64,000 nucleotides of DNA from Prodigiosinella aquatilis (lineage in GTDB: Bacteria; Pseudomonadota; Gammaproteobacteria; Enterobacterales; Enterobacteriaceae). The notes beneath the pieces were generated by a model, which saw only the letters and a list, made by a program, of their open reading frames with translations, was not told where the DNA came from and made no database searches. Positions 19,131 through 27,840 of this stretch are shown here, piece after piece (positions within the stretch are counted from its first letter, which is position 1; every line of letters begins with the position of its first letter). Made by a program: the position numbers and the translations under genes. The stretch covers positions 3,968,001-4,032,000 of the forward strand of contig CP128857.1 of NCBI GenBank assembly GCA_030388725.1, in the 5' to 3' direction.

Positions 19131-20177
19131 ATGATTACCATGCTTGATGTGGCCAATCACGCGGGGGTTTCCAAAGCCACGGTCTCACGGGTGCTCAACG
19201 GCACTGGACAGGTCAGGCAAAGCACGCGGGATATTGTGTTCAAATCAATGAAAGAATTGGGTTATCGCCCCAACTTTCTGGCCCGTTCGCTGGCAAACCG
19301 CCGTTCCAACAGTATTGGGCTGGTAGTATCCAATTTCGATGGTCCTTACTTTGGCCGCCTATTGCGCCGTGCCGCAGAATTGACAGAAGCCAGTGGCAAG
19401 CATTTGATCGTCACCGATGGGCATGACACGCCGGACGATGAATTACAGGCGATTCAACTACTGACCGATCGCCGCTGTGACGCCATTATTCTCTACACGC
19501 GTCATATGTCTGACGAAGAATTGATGACATTACTGAAGAACGCTACCGTACCGCTGGTGGTGATCAACCGTGACCTCCCGCTGATGCGCGAACGCTGTGT
19601 ATCCTTTGAACAGCAACAGGCAGTATTTCAGGTGGTGGATTACCTGGTAAAACAGGGTCATCGGGAAATTGCCTGTATCACCGGGCCGATGCAAACCCCT
19701 ACGGCACAGACGCGCCTGGCGGGCTATCGACAGGCGCTGGCATTCCACCAGATCAAGTTCAATCCACAATGGATCGCCAATGGCGACAGTACCGTATCCA
19801 GCGGCTATCGCGCCGCCCAAGAACTACTGGCCCGCAATATCAACTTCACTGCACTGTTTGCCAGCAATGACGACATGATTGTCGGGGCGATGAAGGCCTT
19901 TATCGAAGTGGGCAAACAGCTGCCGCAGGATCTGTCTCTGTTTGGATTTGATGATGAACCTAACGCGGCTTACCTGCATCCCTCCTTGTCTACTGTTTAT
20001 CTACCGATAGAAGAGATGATCAGCGCGGCCATCACACAAGCGCTGAAGCTGATTGCCGAAGAGGCTGTCAAACCGCTTTCCCCATTCACCGGGGAACTGA
20101 AAATCAGGGAATCTGTGCTACCGGGTCCCTACGCTTCAGACCCCCGACAATCAATGACAAACCACCATCGGCGTTAA
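19131..20177 (+). CDS. LacI-family repressor, AscG-like
   Basis: A 348-residue LacI-family regulator. The HTH is MITMLDVANHAGVSKATVSR. Of the families I know it most resembles AscG, the repressor of the E. coli beta-glucoside (arbutin/salicin/cellobiose) asc operon: TMLxVAxxAGVSKATVSRVL, RPNxLAR, CDAIxxYxR and FSAL-type SNDDM match in order. No ascF, ascB or other sugar gene is adjacent, so it is an orphan here and its target must lie elsewhere. It may also autoregulate. A hairpin terminator follows its stop. Confidence 0.82.
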   Translation: MITMLDVANHAGVSKATVSRVLNGTGQVRQSTRDIVFKSMKELGYRPNFLARSLANRRSNSIGLVVSNFDGPYFGRLLRRAAELTEASGKHLIVTDGHDTPDDELQAIQLLTDRRCDAIILYTRHMSDEELMTLLKNATVPLVVINRDLPLMRERCVSFEQQQAVFQVVDYLVKQGHREIACITGPMQTPTAQTRLAGYRQALAFHQIKFNPQWIANGDSTVSSGYRAAQELLARNINFTALFASNDDMIVGAMKAFIEVGKQLPQDLSLFGFDDEPNAAYLHPSLSTVYLPIEEMISAAITQALKLIAEEAVKPLSPFTGELKIRESVLPGPYASDPRQSMTNHHRR

Positions 20178-20185
20178 TCCGCATT

Positions 20186-20221
20186 CAGGTATAGCGACAA
20201 ATCATCGCTATACCTGTTTAT
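20186..20221 (+). terminator. Terminator hairpin after the AscG-like gene
   Basis: The 12-bp perfect arms CAGGTATAGCGA (20186-20197) and TCGCTATACCTG (20205-20216), with a 7-nt loop, are followed by TTTATTAG. The hairpin lies 9 bp after the stop codon of the LacI-family gene. Confidence 0.75.
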
Positions 20222-20247
20222 TAGCCCGATACGCTCTTCATCATTTG

Positions 20248-20331
20248 ACCATAATCCACACCAGAACCAATGTGCAGATGAATATCCACCAGCCGGAACG
20301 AGTAACGTTCAATGCCTGCCAAAACCAGTGG
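20248..20331 (-). pseudogene. Decayed internal fragment of lysA (diaminopimelate decarboxylase)
   Basis: These 84 bp align without gaps to 50362-50445 inside the intact lysA of this window, in the same orientation, with about 15 mismatches by eye (roughly 82% identity). The longest shared block is GAGTAACGTTCAAT. The segment corresponds to about residues 172-199 of LysA. It has no start and no open continuation on either side. In E. coli lysA lies next to galR, so this looks like the relic of a lysA at its ancestral place or of a duplicate. The neighbouring sequence up to 20423 is not recognisable. Confidence 0.7.
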
Positions 20332-20423
20332 CAGAGAAATAACCGGCATACCATACAGAGTGGACAGCAGCTATATTGTCTTGAAATTAAGGAATGGCGA
20401 TCGGTGGTGATGAATATCCGTCG

Positions 20424-21098
20424 TTAATGGGTGAAGTTCTGCGGGAACAGAGCACGCAGAGCGACCTCATCGCGTTCACTCTTGAATTGCACATCTTTAC
20501 CCACTGCGCGGGCGCGCCCAACAGCAGGGCGGCTATCAATATGTTTAAACCAGCGAGACAGATTAGGAAACCTTTGCAGCGCTTTGTCGTCAAGAACCAT
20601 TGCAACGCGATCTATCCAACCCCATGCCGCCATATCAACAATGGTATAGCTGTTACCTACCATGAACTCACGATTTTTCAGATGCTCATCGAGGATCGCG
20701 TAATGACGTTCTGCTTCACGACGGTAGCGATTAATCGCATAAGGAATCGGTTCTGGTGCCATGCGCTGGAAATGTACAGATTGCCCCGAAAAAGGGCCTA
20801 ATCCAGTGGCAATAAACATCAGCCAGGATAACAACGCGCCCCGATCCTCAGGCTGGCCAAGGAAACTCGTCGTCTTTTCGGCAAGATACAGCAGAATCGC
20901 ATTAGAATCGAAAACGACAGTGCCATTGTCGTCAATGGCGGGCAATTTTCCATTCGGATTGATTTGGCGAAAAGCAGGCAAATGCTGTTCACCTTTAAGG
21001 GTATCGACCGGGATGAGCTCGTAAGGTAGACCACTTTCTTCCAGAAAAAGAGCCACTTTCATTGGATTCGGCGTGGGATGAAAGTAAAATTTTAACAT
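20424..21098 (-). CDS. Glutathione S-transferase family protein (YfcG/YghU-like)
   Basis: A 224-residue protein. The N-terminal thioredoxin-fold domain (1-80) has PNPMKVALFLEESGLPYELIPVDTLKGEQ and the glutathione-contacting NPNGKLPAI and FDSNAILLYLAEK. The C-terminal helical domain contains YTIVDMAAWGWID. This layout is that of bacterial Nu-class GSTs, which often act as disulfide reductases on organic peroxides or glutathionyl compounds. An AAGGAAAA ribosome site precedes the ATG at 21098. It follows the yghU-like gene on the same strand after an 84-bp gap, so the two may be co-transcribed. Confidence 0.85.
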   Translation of the reverse strand: MLKFYFHPTPNPMKVALFLEESGLPYELIPVDTLKGEQHLPAFRQINPNGKLPAIDDNGTVVFDSNAILLYLAEKTTSFLGQPEDRGALLSWLMFIATGLGPFSGQSVHFQRMAPEPIPYAINRYRREAERHYAILDEHLKNREFMVGNSYTIVDMAAWGWIDRVAMVLDDKALQRFPNLSRWFKHIDSRPAVGRARAVGKDVQFKSERDEVALRALFPQNFTH

Positions 21099-21182
21099 TT
21101 TGTTTTCCTTGAATCATAACAGCATCTGACTGACAAAAAGTGCGGGTTAACTGACTTCTCGCGGTGGATTTTCCCGGTGTTA

Positions 21183-22037
21183 TTATCCGATGGATAGACC
21201 GTCAAAATCCGAGGCATCATGGCGTTCAGCAAGCTGCTTGCCAGGTTCTCCCCCGGTTTTATTGACGATACGCCCACGCTTAACCGCAGGACGTTCAGCA
21301 ATTTCCAGCGTCCAGCGCAGCAGATGTGGGTAAGACTTCACATCCAGAAATTCGCCAGCCTCATATTGCAGCCCTTGAACCAAATTACCGTACCACGGCC
21401 AAATGGACATGTCGGCAATCGAATACTCATCGCCTGCGATATAGTGATGATCTTGCAGTTGTCTATTGAGTAGATCGAGCTGACGCTTAACCTCCATGGT
21501 GAAACGGTTAATAGCATATTCAATTTTGACAGGAGCATAGTGATAAAAGTGACCAAAACCGCCCCCCAGGTAGGGTGCTGCGCCTTGTAGCCAGAACAAC
21601 CAGTTTAGTGCTTCGGTACGGGCGGCAAGGGATTGCGGCAGAAAATGGCCGAACTTCTCGGCAAGATAAAGCAGGATGGCACCTGACTCAAACACCCGTA
21701 TGGACGGCGTTGCTGAATAATCCATCAGCGCCGGTATTTTAGAATTGGGATTCACCGCGACAAAGCCACTTGAGAACTGCGCCCCCTCACTAATAACAAT
21801 CAGGTGGGCATCATACTCCGCCCCTTGCTCCCCCAGCGCCAACAATTCTTCAAGCAGTATAGTAACCTTCTGACCATTGGGCGTGCCCAATGAGTATAGC
21901 TGCAGCGGATGTTTGCCAATGGGCAAAGTCGCCTCATGCGTAGCACCCGCCGTAGGGCGATTAATGTTCGCCCAGCTACCTCCGCTGCCACTATCCCATG
22001 TCCAGACCTTTGGTGGTTGATAATTGTTATCTGCCAT
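21183..22037 (-). CDS. yghU: Nu-class glutathione transferase / disulfide-bond reductase YghU
   Basis: A 284-residue protein that follows E. coli YghU closely: MADNNYQPPKVWTWD at the N-terminus, then NRPTAGATHEATLP, LYSLGTPNGQKVTILLEELL, NPNSKIPALMD and AWG/IWPWYG-type helices. YghU reduces the small disulfide 2-hydroxyethyl disulfide and organic hydroperoxides and binds two glutathione molecules. I start at 22037, 17 residues inside the longest frame, because that ATG has an AGGAAAA site and matches the family start. Confidence 0.92.
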   Translation of the reverse strand: MADNNYQPPKVWTWDSGSGGSWANINRPTAGATHEATLPIGKHPLQLYSLGTPNGQKVTILLEELLALGEQGAEYDAHLIVISEGAQFSSGFVAVNPNSKIPALMDYSATPSIRVFESGAILLYLAEKFGHFLPQSLAARTEALNWLFWLQGAAPYLGGGFGHFYHYAPVKIEYAINRFTMEVKRQLDLLNRQLQDHHYIAGDEYSIADMSIWPWYGNLVQGLQYEAGEFLDVKSYPHLLRWTLEIAERPAVKRGRIVNKTGGEPGKQLAERHDASDFDGLSIG

Positions 22038-22137
22038 TGTGATTTTCCTGTTCAGCGAAAAAATAGATGAGGGTGAGAAGATAATCATACTCGCACGTCA
22101 TTAGCGTAATGCAAGCAAGCAATAGCGATCTTTTTGA

Positions 22138-22425
22138 GTGGTTGGGGGTGCGTTGATGCTACCTGGCGTTGACGGGCTGGAGATTTATTGGCAGACGCTA
22201 CACGCCAATTATCATGAACGGGACGACGATGACTATCTGGAAAAATCTTTCCCCATGCTCGGCAAGGTTTTTTCTTATCTAAGTTTGTTGGAGCAAGTGT
22301 GGGGTTATCAGCACAAAGGATATGAACATACTGTAAATACGCGCGTTAAAATCCCACAAGTTGAGTCTGGAAGATCGCCAGCGTTAGGAAAGGTGAATAA
22401 ATGTAAAATAATCCTTTTTATCTGA
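22138..22425 (+). pseudogene. Remnant of an OmpR-family response regulator gene
   Basis: A 95-codon frame whose middle reads DDDDYLEKSFPML, like the receiver-domain end DDYLxKPFxM. After about 10 residues it continues with LLEQVWGYQHKGYEHTVNTRV, like the winged-helix region LLxxVWGYxxxGYExTVNxHV of OmpR/PhoB-type regulators. The roughly 100 residues that should lie between are missing, as are the phospho-acceptor region and the last helices. It is best read as an internally deleted, degenerate gene; a functional small protein is unlikely. It lies just before the TonB receptor gene. Confidence 0.5.
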
Positions 22426-22447
22426 TAATAATTCTAAATATTATTAT

Positions 22448-22466
22448 GCGAATAATTATCATTAAC
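22448..22466. promoter_or_regulatory. Fur-box-like site upstream of the TonB receptor gene
   Basis: GCGAATAATTATCATTAAC matches the 19-bp Fur consensus GATAATGATAATCATTATC at 14 positions. It lies 17 bp before the ATG of the receptor and overlaps the likely promoter, next to a second AT-rich imperfect match (about 22424-22447). Iron repression of the receptor follows from this. Confidence 0.65.
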
Positions 22467-22483
22467 ATAAAAGGATTGTGCTA

Positions 22484-24550
22484 ATGCAATATAGTCGTAT
22501 TGCCAGCGTTATTGCTTTAATTCTATGCAGTAATACCGCACTGGCAAAAGAAGAAACCATCACCGTTAATGGCAACATACTGGGTGACTCCGGGGCCGAC
22601 GAAGTGAAAACCTGGCCCGGAAACCGTACGGTGATTACTCAGGAGCAACTGCACAAAGACGCAAACCGGACACTGGATGATGCCTTGCAGCGCGTGCCAG
22701 GGGTAAAAATTCAGGATGAAACCGGAACCGGGATTTTACCCCAGATTTCGGTTCGCGGTCTCTATGACAGCCGTAGCGGTCGCACCCAGATTCTGCAGGA
22801 TGGCATCCCCCTGGCGCTGGCGCCTTACGGCCAAGAGGGAATGTCACTGTTCCCGGTGAGTTTCTCCACTATCGAGCGTATTGATGTGGTGCGTGGCGGT
22901 GCCGCCGTCCAATACGGCCCTAACAACGTTGGCGGTGTGATTAACCTCATCAGCAAACCGATCCCGGTGGCGTGGGAAAATGAGATTACTGAACGAGCGA
23001 CTTTTTACGGACGCGGGAAAAATCTCTGGGATACTTACCTGCGTACCGGTGGAATGGTCAACGACGATTTTGGTTTGCAGGTGGAACTAAACCAGGTCAA
23101 GGGGAACTCCTTCCGCGACCATAGCGCCAGTAAAGTCCAAAACTACCACCTGCGCGGCCTGTGGAACATCAACGAAGACACCACCCTTGACCTTTCTTAT
23201 CAATATTACGATGCACATGCTGATCTGGCTGGCGCACTGACTACCGCAGACTACAACGCCAATCGCCGCCAAAGCACCCGCCCCTGGGATGATTATGATG
23301 GGCACACCAAGCTCTACAGCGCGGTCTATAATCAGCAACTCGGTTCGCTGGGCTTTATCGACTCCGCCGAGTTGAACTGGATGTTTTTCGGACATGAGTC
23401 TGACCGCGATTTTCATGTGGGCATGAGTCGCGTTTCCGGCCAGACCTGGAATCCGTCTTTGCCAGCCGATATTGTGCAAAACTCGCCGCGTAATTTTAAA
23501 GTCTGGGGTACAGAACCCCGCTTGAGCCTGAATATTGATGGTGACAATGTGAACCAGCAATGGATCCTCGGCACCCGTTTCATCCAGGAAAAAATAGACT
23601 ATCAGGTGAACCAACGCACGCTGGCAACGGGTACCACCACTACCACTCGTGACTGGCATTTTGATGACAAAGCCTGGGCCGGTTACATCAGTAACGCGGT
23701 AAAACTCTTTGACGATAGTCTGACCATTACCCCAGGTATACGCTATGAGCACATTAGTGAAAAGTACCGGGATAGTGTTTCCGGCTTAAATACGTCCGCA
23801 CCCGATGAACAGTGGTTGCCTGGTCTAACCCTAGGCTACCAGATGACGCCAGCGTGGTTCTTGTATGCCAATGCACAGAAAAGCCTGCGCCCGGCACAGG
23901 CCACCCAGATAGTTAAAGGCGGCGACGTAACGTCTGAACTTTCCTGGAACTATGAAAGTGGCGTCCGTTACACCCCAGCGACGAATATCAGCCTGAATGC
24001 CGGTCTGTATCGTATCGATTACAACGATCAGGTTTCCTATAACAGCACCAATGATACCTATGAAAATATCGGCAAAACGCGCCATCAGGGGATTGAGCTG
24101 GAAGGTTATTGGCAGCCACAAGTTGTTCAGGGCCTGAAGCTGCACGCCGGTTATGCTTATCTTGATGCAGAACAGATGAATGGACAGTACAAAAACAACA
24201 AAGTGCCTTACGCTTCGCGCCACCAAATTACACTTGATGGTAGCTATGAATGGCGTGAAACCACGTTTACACTGGCCGGTTACTACTTCAGTAAATCCTT
24301 CTCGGATACGGCTAACACGGTTAATGAAAATGCCAACGGCTCGGCGGGTGAAATGCCATCCTACTGGGTATGGAATGCACAGATTAGTCGCGACCTGTGG
24401 AAATCCGGACGAAACCTGCTCAGTGGTTATGTCAGTGTGAACAACCTGTTTGATGAAGACTACTGGTTTCGAGGCATTGACACCAGCCCATGGGGACAAC
24501 AGCCTGCGCCAGGCCGTTCGGTGACGGTTGGACTGAGTTATAAGTTCTGA
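22484..24550 (+). CDS. TonB-dependent ferric-siderophore receptor (FecA/PvuA-like)
   Basis: A 688-residue outer-membrane receptor. A signal peptide (1 to about 22, ending ALA) is followed by a TonB box (ETITV) right after cleavage. The plug domain has LDDALQRVPGVKIQD, ISVRGLYDSRSGRTQILQDG and IERIDVVRGGAAVQYGPNNVGG. A 22-strand barrel ends in the expected aromatic residue (LSYKF). The plug resembles the FecA-type receptors used for citrate-based siderophores, including vibrioferrin. I chose the ATG at 22484 because AAAAGGA lies 9-10 nt upstream; a GTG six bases earlier is possible. It is convergent with a binding-protein gene and next to the siderophore operon. Confidence 0.92.
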   Translation: MQYSRIASVIALILCSNTALAKEETITVNGNILGDSGADEVKTWPGNRTVITQEQLHKDANRTLDDALQRVPGVKIQDETGTGILPQISVRGLYDSRSGRTQILQDGIPLALAPYGQEGMSLFPVSFSTIERIDVVRGGAAVQYGPNNVGGVINLISKPIPVAWENEITERATFYGRGKNLWDTYLRTGGMVNDDFGLQVELNQVKGNSFRDHSASKVQNYHLRGLWNINEDTTLDLSYQYYDAHADLAGALTTADYNANRRQSTRPWDDYDGHTKLYSAVYNQQLGSLGFIDSAELNWMFFGHESDRDFHVGMSRVSGQTWNPSLPADIVQNSPRNFKVWGTEPRLSLNIDGDNVNQQWILGTRFIQEKIDYQVNQRTLATGTTTTTRDWHFDDKAWAGYISNAVKLFDDSLTITPGIRYEHISEKYRDSVSGLNTSAPDEQWLPGLTLGYQMTPAWFLYANAQKSLRPAQATQIVKGGDVTSELSWNYESGVRYTPATNISLNAGLYRIDYNDQVSYNSTNDTYENIGKTRHQGIELEGYWQPQVVQGLKLHAGYAYLDAEQMNGQYKNNKVPYASRHQITLDGSYEWRETTFTLAGYYFSKSFSDTANTVNENANGSAGEMPSYWVWNAQISRDLWKSGRNLLSGYVSVNNLFDEDYWFRGIDTSPWGQQPAPGRSVTVGLSYKF

Positions 24551-24566
24551 CCGCGGTCTCAATACA

Positions 24567-24593
24567 GCCAGCCCGCTACGGGCTGGCCTTATT
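24567..24593. terminator. Hairpin between the receptor and binding-protein genes
   Basis: The 9-bp perfect arms GCCAGCCCG (24567-24575) and CGGGCTGGC (24579-24587) are followed by CTTATTA on the plus strand. It lies 16 bp after the receptor stop and at the 3' end of the convergent binding-protein gene, so it may serve both. Confidence 0.75.
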
Positions 24594-25716
24594 ACTGGAG
24601 CGTTAGAAAGAATAAGCCTGAGTAATCCACGCCGGTAAACTCTCGATAAAAGGCCACCAGATCATTGTGTGGATCAACATCCGCAAAGTGCTGTGGGTGG
24701 AAAAACTTCGCCATCGCTTCAAGCGCAATCACGTTAAAAGGGCTATCGTAGAATTGATGATAAATCGCCATCACCTTCTTATCTCGCACCGCTTTGAGAA
24801 CCGAGAACCCAGTGCGAGTCATCAGGTGCTGAAGTTTCGGTAACGCCGTTTCTCGTGATGCCTCATAACCCAAAGGAACCGCGAGCGATTTACTGCCGCG
24901 CTGGCGCCAGTCTGCCCCGCTCAGCAGATAATAGTCTGGATTGTCCGTAATCAATTGCTCGACGTTAATATTCGCCCCTTGCTCGGGGACCTTGTTTTCG
25001 ACAAGATTACGTCCGCCTGCCGCCGTGACAAACTGTCCAAAACTGTTACGCCCAAAAACGGCGCAGCACATGTCGCCCGTCATACCGGCATGGTTCTCAA
25101 ATATGACACCTGGCCACTGCGTCTGAGGGATCTGAGCAATACGGTGCTGCACACGCTCAAGCAACTGCTGGTAGCGCGTGATAAAGCGTTGCGCATTTTG
25201 CGGCTGCGCAAAAACCTGGCCAAGCAGACGAATACTGGCCAAGGTGTTCGTCAGCGGCTGATGCCTGAAATCAATAAATATCACCGCAATACCACTTTTT
25301 GCCAACAGTGACAGTGTCCCGCTATCGCGCAGTCTGGGCAGCAGGCCAGTGTCAAAAATAATCAGATCAGGCCGTAAAAGAAGTGCACGTTCGACGCTAA
25401 AGCCGCTGCGATAGGGGTTATCAAAAACGGTAATTTTGCTCAATTGCGGATAACGCTGCTGATAATGGCGTGCCATATCCGGCGCCCGGCGAATAAGTGA
25501 GTCATCCCAGGCAACAATGTCGCTCAGAGGTGCATCCGGGTGAATAATGTTCATCGCCAACAACATACGGCTGTCGCCGAGTATTACCCGTGATACCGGC
25601 ACATTAAGTGTTACTTTTCGCCCCGCCATATCCACTACCGTGAGCGGTGATGCGGTACTTAGCGCCGGTGACAACAACATCACCACTGAAATCAAAAACC
25701 AGATTGCTCTGTTCAT
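24592..25716 (-). CDS. Periplasmic iron-siderophore binding protein (ABC importer)
   Basis: A 374-residue protein with a signal peptide (1-22, ending STAS) and the FepB/BtuF-type periplasmic binding fold. Landmarks are VDMAGRKVTLNVPVSRVILGDSRMLLAMNII at the N-terminus and VERALLLRPDLIIFDTG before the rigid helix. It should capture the ferric siderophore delivered by the neighbouring TonB receptor, like PvuB for vibrioferrin. The membrane permease and ATPase genes are not in the window, which is unusual. An ERIC element separates its start from the siderophore operon upstream. Confidence 0.87.
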   Translation of the reverse strand: MNRAIWFLISVVMLLSPALSTASPLTVVDMAGRKVTLNVPVSRVILGDSRMLLAMNIIHPDAPLSDIVAWDDSLIRRAPDMARHYQQRYPQLSKITVFDNPYRSGFSVERALLLRPDLIIFDTGLLPRLRDSGTLSLLAKSGIAVIFIDFRHQPLTNTLASIRLLGQVFAQPQNAQRFITRYQQLLERVQHRIAQIPQTQWPGVIFENHAGMTGDMCCAVFGRNSFGQFVTAAGGRNLVENKVPEQGANINVEQLITDNPDYYLLSGADWRQRGSKSLAVPLGYEASRETALPKLQHLMTRTGFSVLKAVRDKKVMAIYHQFYDSPFNVIALEAMAKFFHPQHFADVDPHNDLVAFYREFTGVDYSGLFFLTLQ

Positions 25717-25750
25717 CGTTATCTCATGTTAAAAAAGTGAATATCAGCAC

Positions 25751-25878
25751 TATATATCTGTCATCCTTCACGTTGCCGGTGCGTTTTGGCCGCGTTCACG
25801 CCCCGAATCACTTACTGACGTAAGCTCGGCGGTATTCATTCTCTCGCCGCCCTCCCTCATCCTGAAATCTATTAGACA
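25751..25878. repeat. ERIC (IRU) element
   Basis: About 128 bp with the familiar ERIC architecture in reverse orientation. It opens with TATATCTGTCATCCTTCACG (consensus end TATACCCGTCATACTTCAAG). The central part is CACTTACTGACGTAAGCTC, and the other half is ATTCATTCTCTCGCCGCC. ERICs are non-autonomous intergenic repeats of enterobacteria that fold into long hairpins in RNA. This one sits between the decarboxylase and the binding-protein genes, both leftward, and could affect readthrough or mRNA stability. Confidence 0.82.
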
Positions 25879-25948
25879 CAGGAAGAAAAAACAGAAAATA
25901 CGCCACCACAAGCGGGCGAATCAACCTGACCGGCCCATCGTGACATCG

Positions 25949-27127
25949 TCAGTCAAGCCATATCATCTCGGGTGGGCTGTGCATCAGGAAATTCTGGTGA
26001 GAAATATTCCAGGCATAGGCACCAGCAAGACTGAATACCAGCCAGTCACCCGGTGCAAGTGCCGCAACAGGTTGCTGGCGAGCCAGCACATCCTTCGGCG
26101 TACACAGTTGCCCCACCATCGTCACCCGCTGGTTTTCGATCACCGCAGGCCGGTGTTCTCGTCTTAACACGGTGACAGGATGATCATGCCCCTGCGCGGC
26201 GGGCGTGCGAAAATGATGCGTACCACCATGACCAATGGCAAACCATTCGCCTAGATTTTTCTTCACATCCAGCACTTCCATCACGTAATAACCACACCCT
26301 GCGCTAATATAGCGGCCACACTCAAAACGCAGTGTCAGATGTTGTGCATCGCAAGCAGCAATAGTGTGCGGTAAACGCGCACAAAAGGCAGGCCAGTCAA
26401 AATGACGCGTCGGATCCTGGTAATTGATGCCGATCCCGCCGCCGACATTAACCAGCTGCACTTCAAGCGCAAACTCGCGACACCACGCCTTTACCTGACG
26501 CAGATAGCGCTGCATTAATGCAAGATGGAGCTCAATATCCAACTGATGGGACATTAAATGGAAATGAAACCCCTTGAGCTGTAACCAGGAGGAAGCCTTC
26601 ACGATATGTAAAGCCTGGGGAAGCTCGTCCACATCCAGCCCGAAAGGCGTGGGCTTGCCGCCCATCATCAAGCGCGTCCCCTCAATGCCCGGCAACGGAA
26701 TGTTCATTCTGAGTAAAATATTTACCCTCTGCTGCGTTTGTTGCGCCAACGCCTCCAGCCGGTTTAGCTCGGTAAGACTTTCGACATGAATGGCATCAAT
26801 CTCATGGCGGACGGCCAGCTCCAGCTCTGAAATCAGTTTTCCCGGTCCACCAAAAATCAATGACCGACCCGGAACATGTTGCTTTAACCAGGCTAACTCA
26901 CCGCCGGAAGCTGCCTCAAATCCATCCACCCACTTATCCAGAGTATTCAGGATCTGCTCGTCAGGATTGGCTTTCGCTGCGTAAAACAACTCACAACCTT
27001 CCGGCAGAGCGGAGCGCATAGTTTGAATATGTGATCGTAGTGAGTCCAAATCATACACATAACCGCAAAAAGGAACGGTACGGCGTTGCTGCAATTCACG
27101 CAGCGTCTGATAAACACGAGGCGTCAT
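25949..27127 (-). CDS. PLP-dependent decarboxylase of siderophore synthesis (PvsE/SbnH-like)
   Basis: A 392-residue fold-type III (alanine racemase-like) decarboxylase of the DAP/ornithine decarboxylase family. The PLP lysine is in CELFYAAKANPD (about residue 51). HLMSHQLDIE, NVGGGIGINY and the C-terminal GDWLVFSLAGAYAWN (Tyr near the active site) are visible. In NIS-siderophore clusters such enzymes make the amine building block, for example PvsE in vibrioferrin and SbnH in staphyloferrin B. The ATG overlaps the stop of the NIS-synthetase remnant (ATGA), and it is the last gene of a leftward operon. The substrate is inferred, not seen. Confidence 0.85.
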   Translation of the reverse strand: MTPRVYQTLRELQQRRTVPFCGYVYDLDSLRSHIQTMRSALPEGCELFYAAKANPDEQILNTLDKWVDGFEAASGGELAWLKQHVPGRSLIFGGPGKLISELELAVRHEIDAIHVESLTELNRLEALAQQTQQRVNILLRMNIPLPGIEGTRLMMGGKPTPFGLDVDELPQALHIVKASSWLQLKGFHFHLMSHQLDIELHLALMQRYLRQVKAWCREFALEVQLVNVGGGIGINYQDPTRHFDWPAFCARLPHTIAACDAQHLTLRFECGRYISAGCGYYVMEVLDVKKNLGEWFAIGHGGTHHFRTPAAQGHDHPVTVLRREHRPAVIENQRVTMVGQLCTPKDVLARQQPVAALAPGDWLVFSLAGAYAWNISHQNFLMHSPPEMIWLD

Positions 27128-27840
27128 TGCCGGCTCCTTATCGGATGGTCCATCAAGGTATAATCAGCTAACTTATCAGCCCGCTGTAATAGCCGGGTAC
27201 GCAGATTATTTTTCGAAGGGATAGGCGCGCCCGCCAGCATAGCGGCGATTTCTGGTTCCTGTTGCCAGGTTTCCAGTTGTGCACTGAGCACATTCCAGAG
27301 CTGTTGTTCAAGCACACGATCGCCGTCTGACAGATGAAAAATGGCCTCGGAAAGATGATTAATGAACAGGCAATAGGCGACGCGGTTCCAGCCTTTTTCC
27401 CGGGAATACCAGACCGACTGACGCGCACGCGCAGACATATCGGCCAGTTGGCTCTCCGGCCAGCATTCACTCACCAGTTTGGTACCCTCCAGATCACGAA
27501 CCCAAATCTGGGTTGGCAGATGGTTTTCAAATCCAACCAACACATTTTGCAGATGAGGCTCAAAAATAATGCCCTCAGCAAAGAAGGCGTGCAAAACCCC
27601 CGGAACTAACCGATCCAGATAGTGCGTCAGCCAGTGCAGACAAGCATCGTGATAAGGCAACCCTGGGGGATATTGCCGTGTGAGGCCAGACACACCTCCC
27701 CTTGTGGTTGAGCAAATTCACGAATGTAGCAGTTGAGTAGCGCAGTAAGACCAGCGTAATGCGCGGCATCCTGAGCCGGAGACGTTCTCCCGCAGGCATG
27801 CATTGATGATACGCAGTGTGATGTAATCACGTTGATTCAT
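27124..27840 (-). pseudogene. Internally deleted NIS siderophore synthetase (IucA/IucC family)
   Basis: A normal NIS synthetase has about 580-620 residues, but only 717 bp lie between the ATP-grasp and decarboxylase genes. The ATG at 27840 overlaps the upstream stop and gives a plausible start (MNQRDYITLRIINACLREN), then the frame closes. A second frame holds GLTALLNCYIREFAQPQGE, like another synthetase N-terminus. The longest open piece (27693-27124) is a clear IucA/IucC C-terminus with HFAEGIIFEPHLQN-type and KNNLRTRLLQRAD motifs. This suggests that two synthetase genes, or one large central segment, collapsed by deletion. The catalytic ATP-binding core is missing, so the gene cannot be functional as it stands. 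Confidence 0.72.

Noticed and set aside
20245..20427. 60-codon plus-strand frame after the LacI-family gene
   Set aside because: It is antisense to the lysA relic; the real similarity is on the minus strand.
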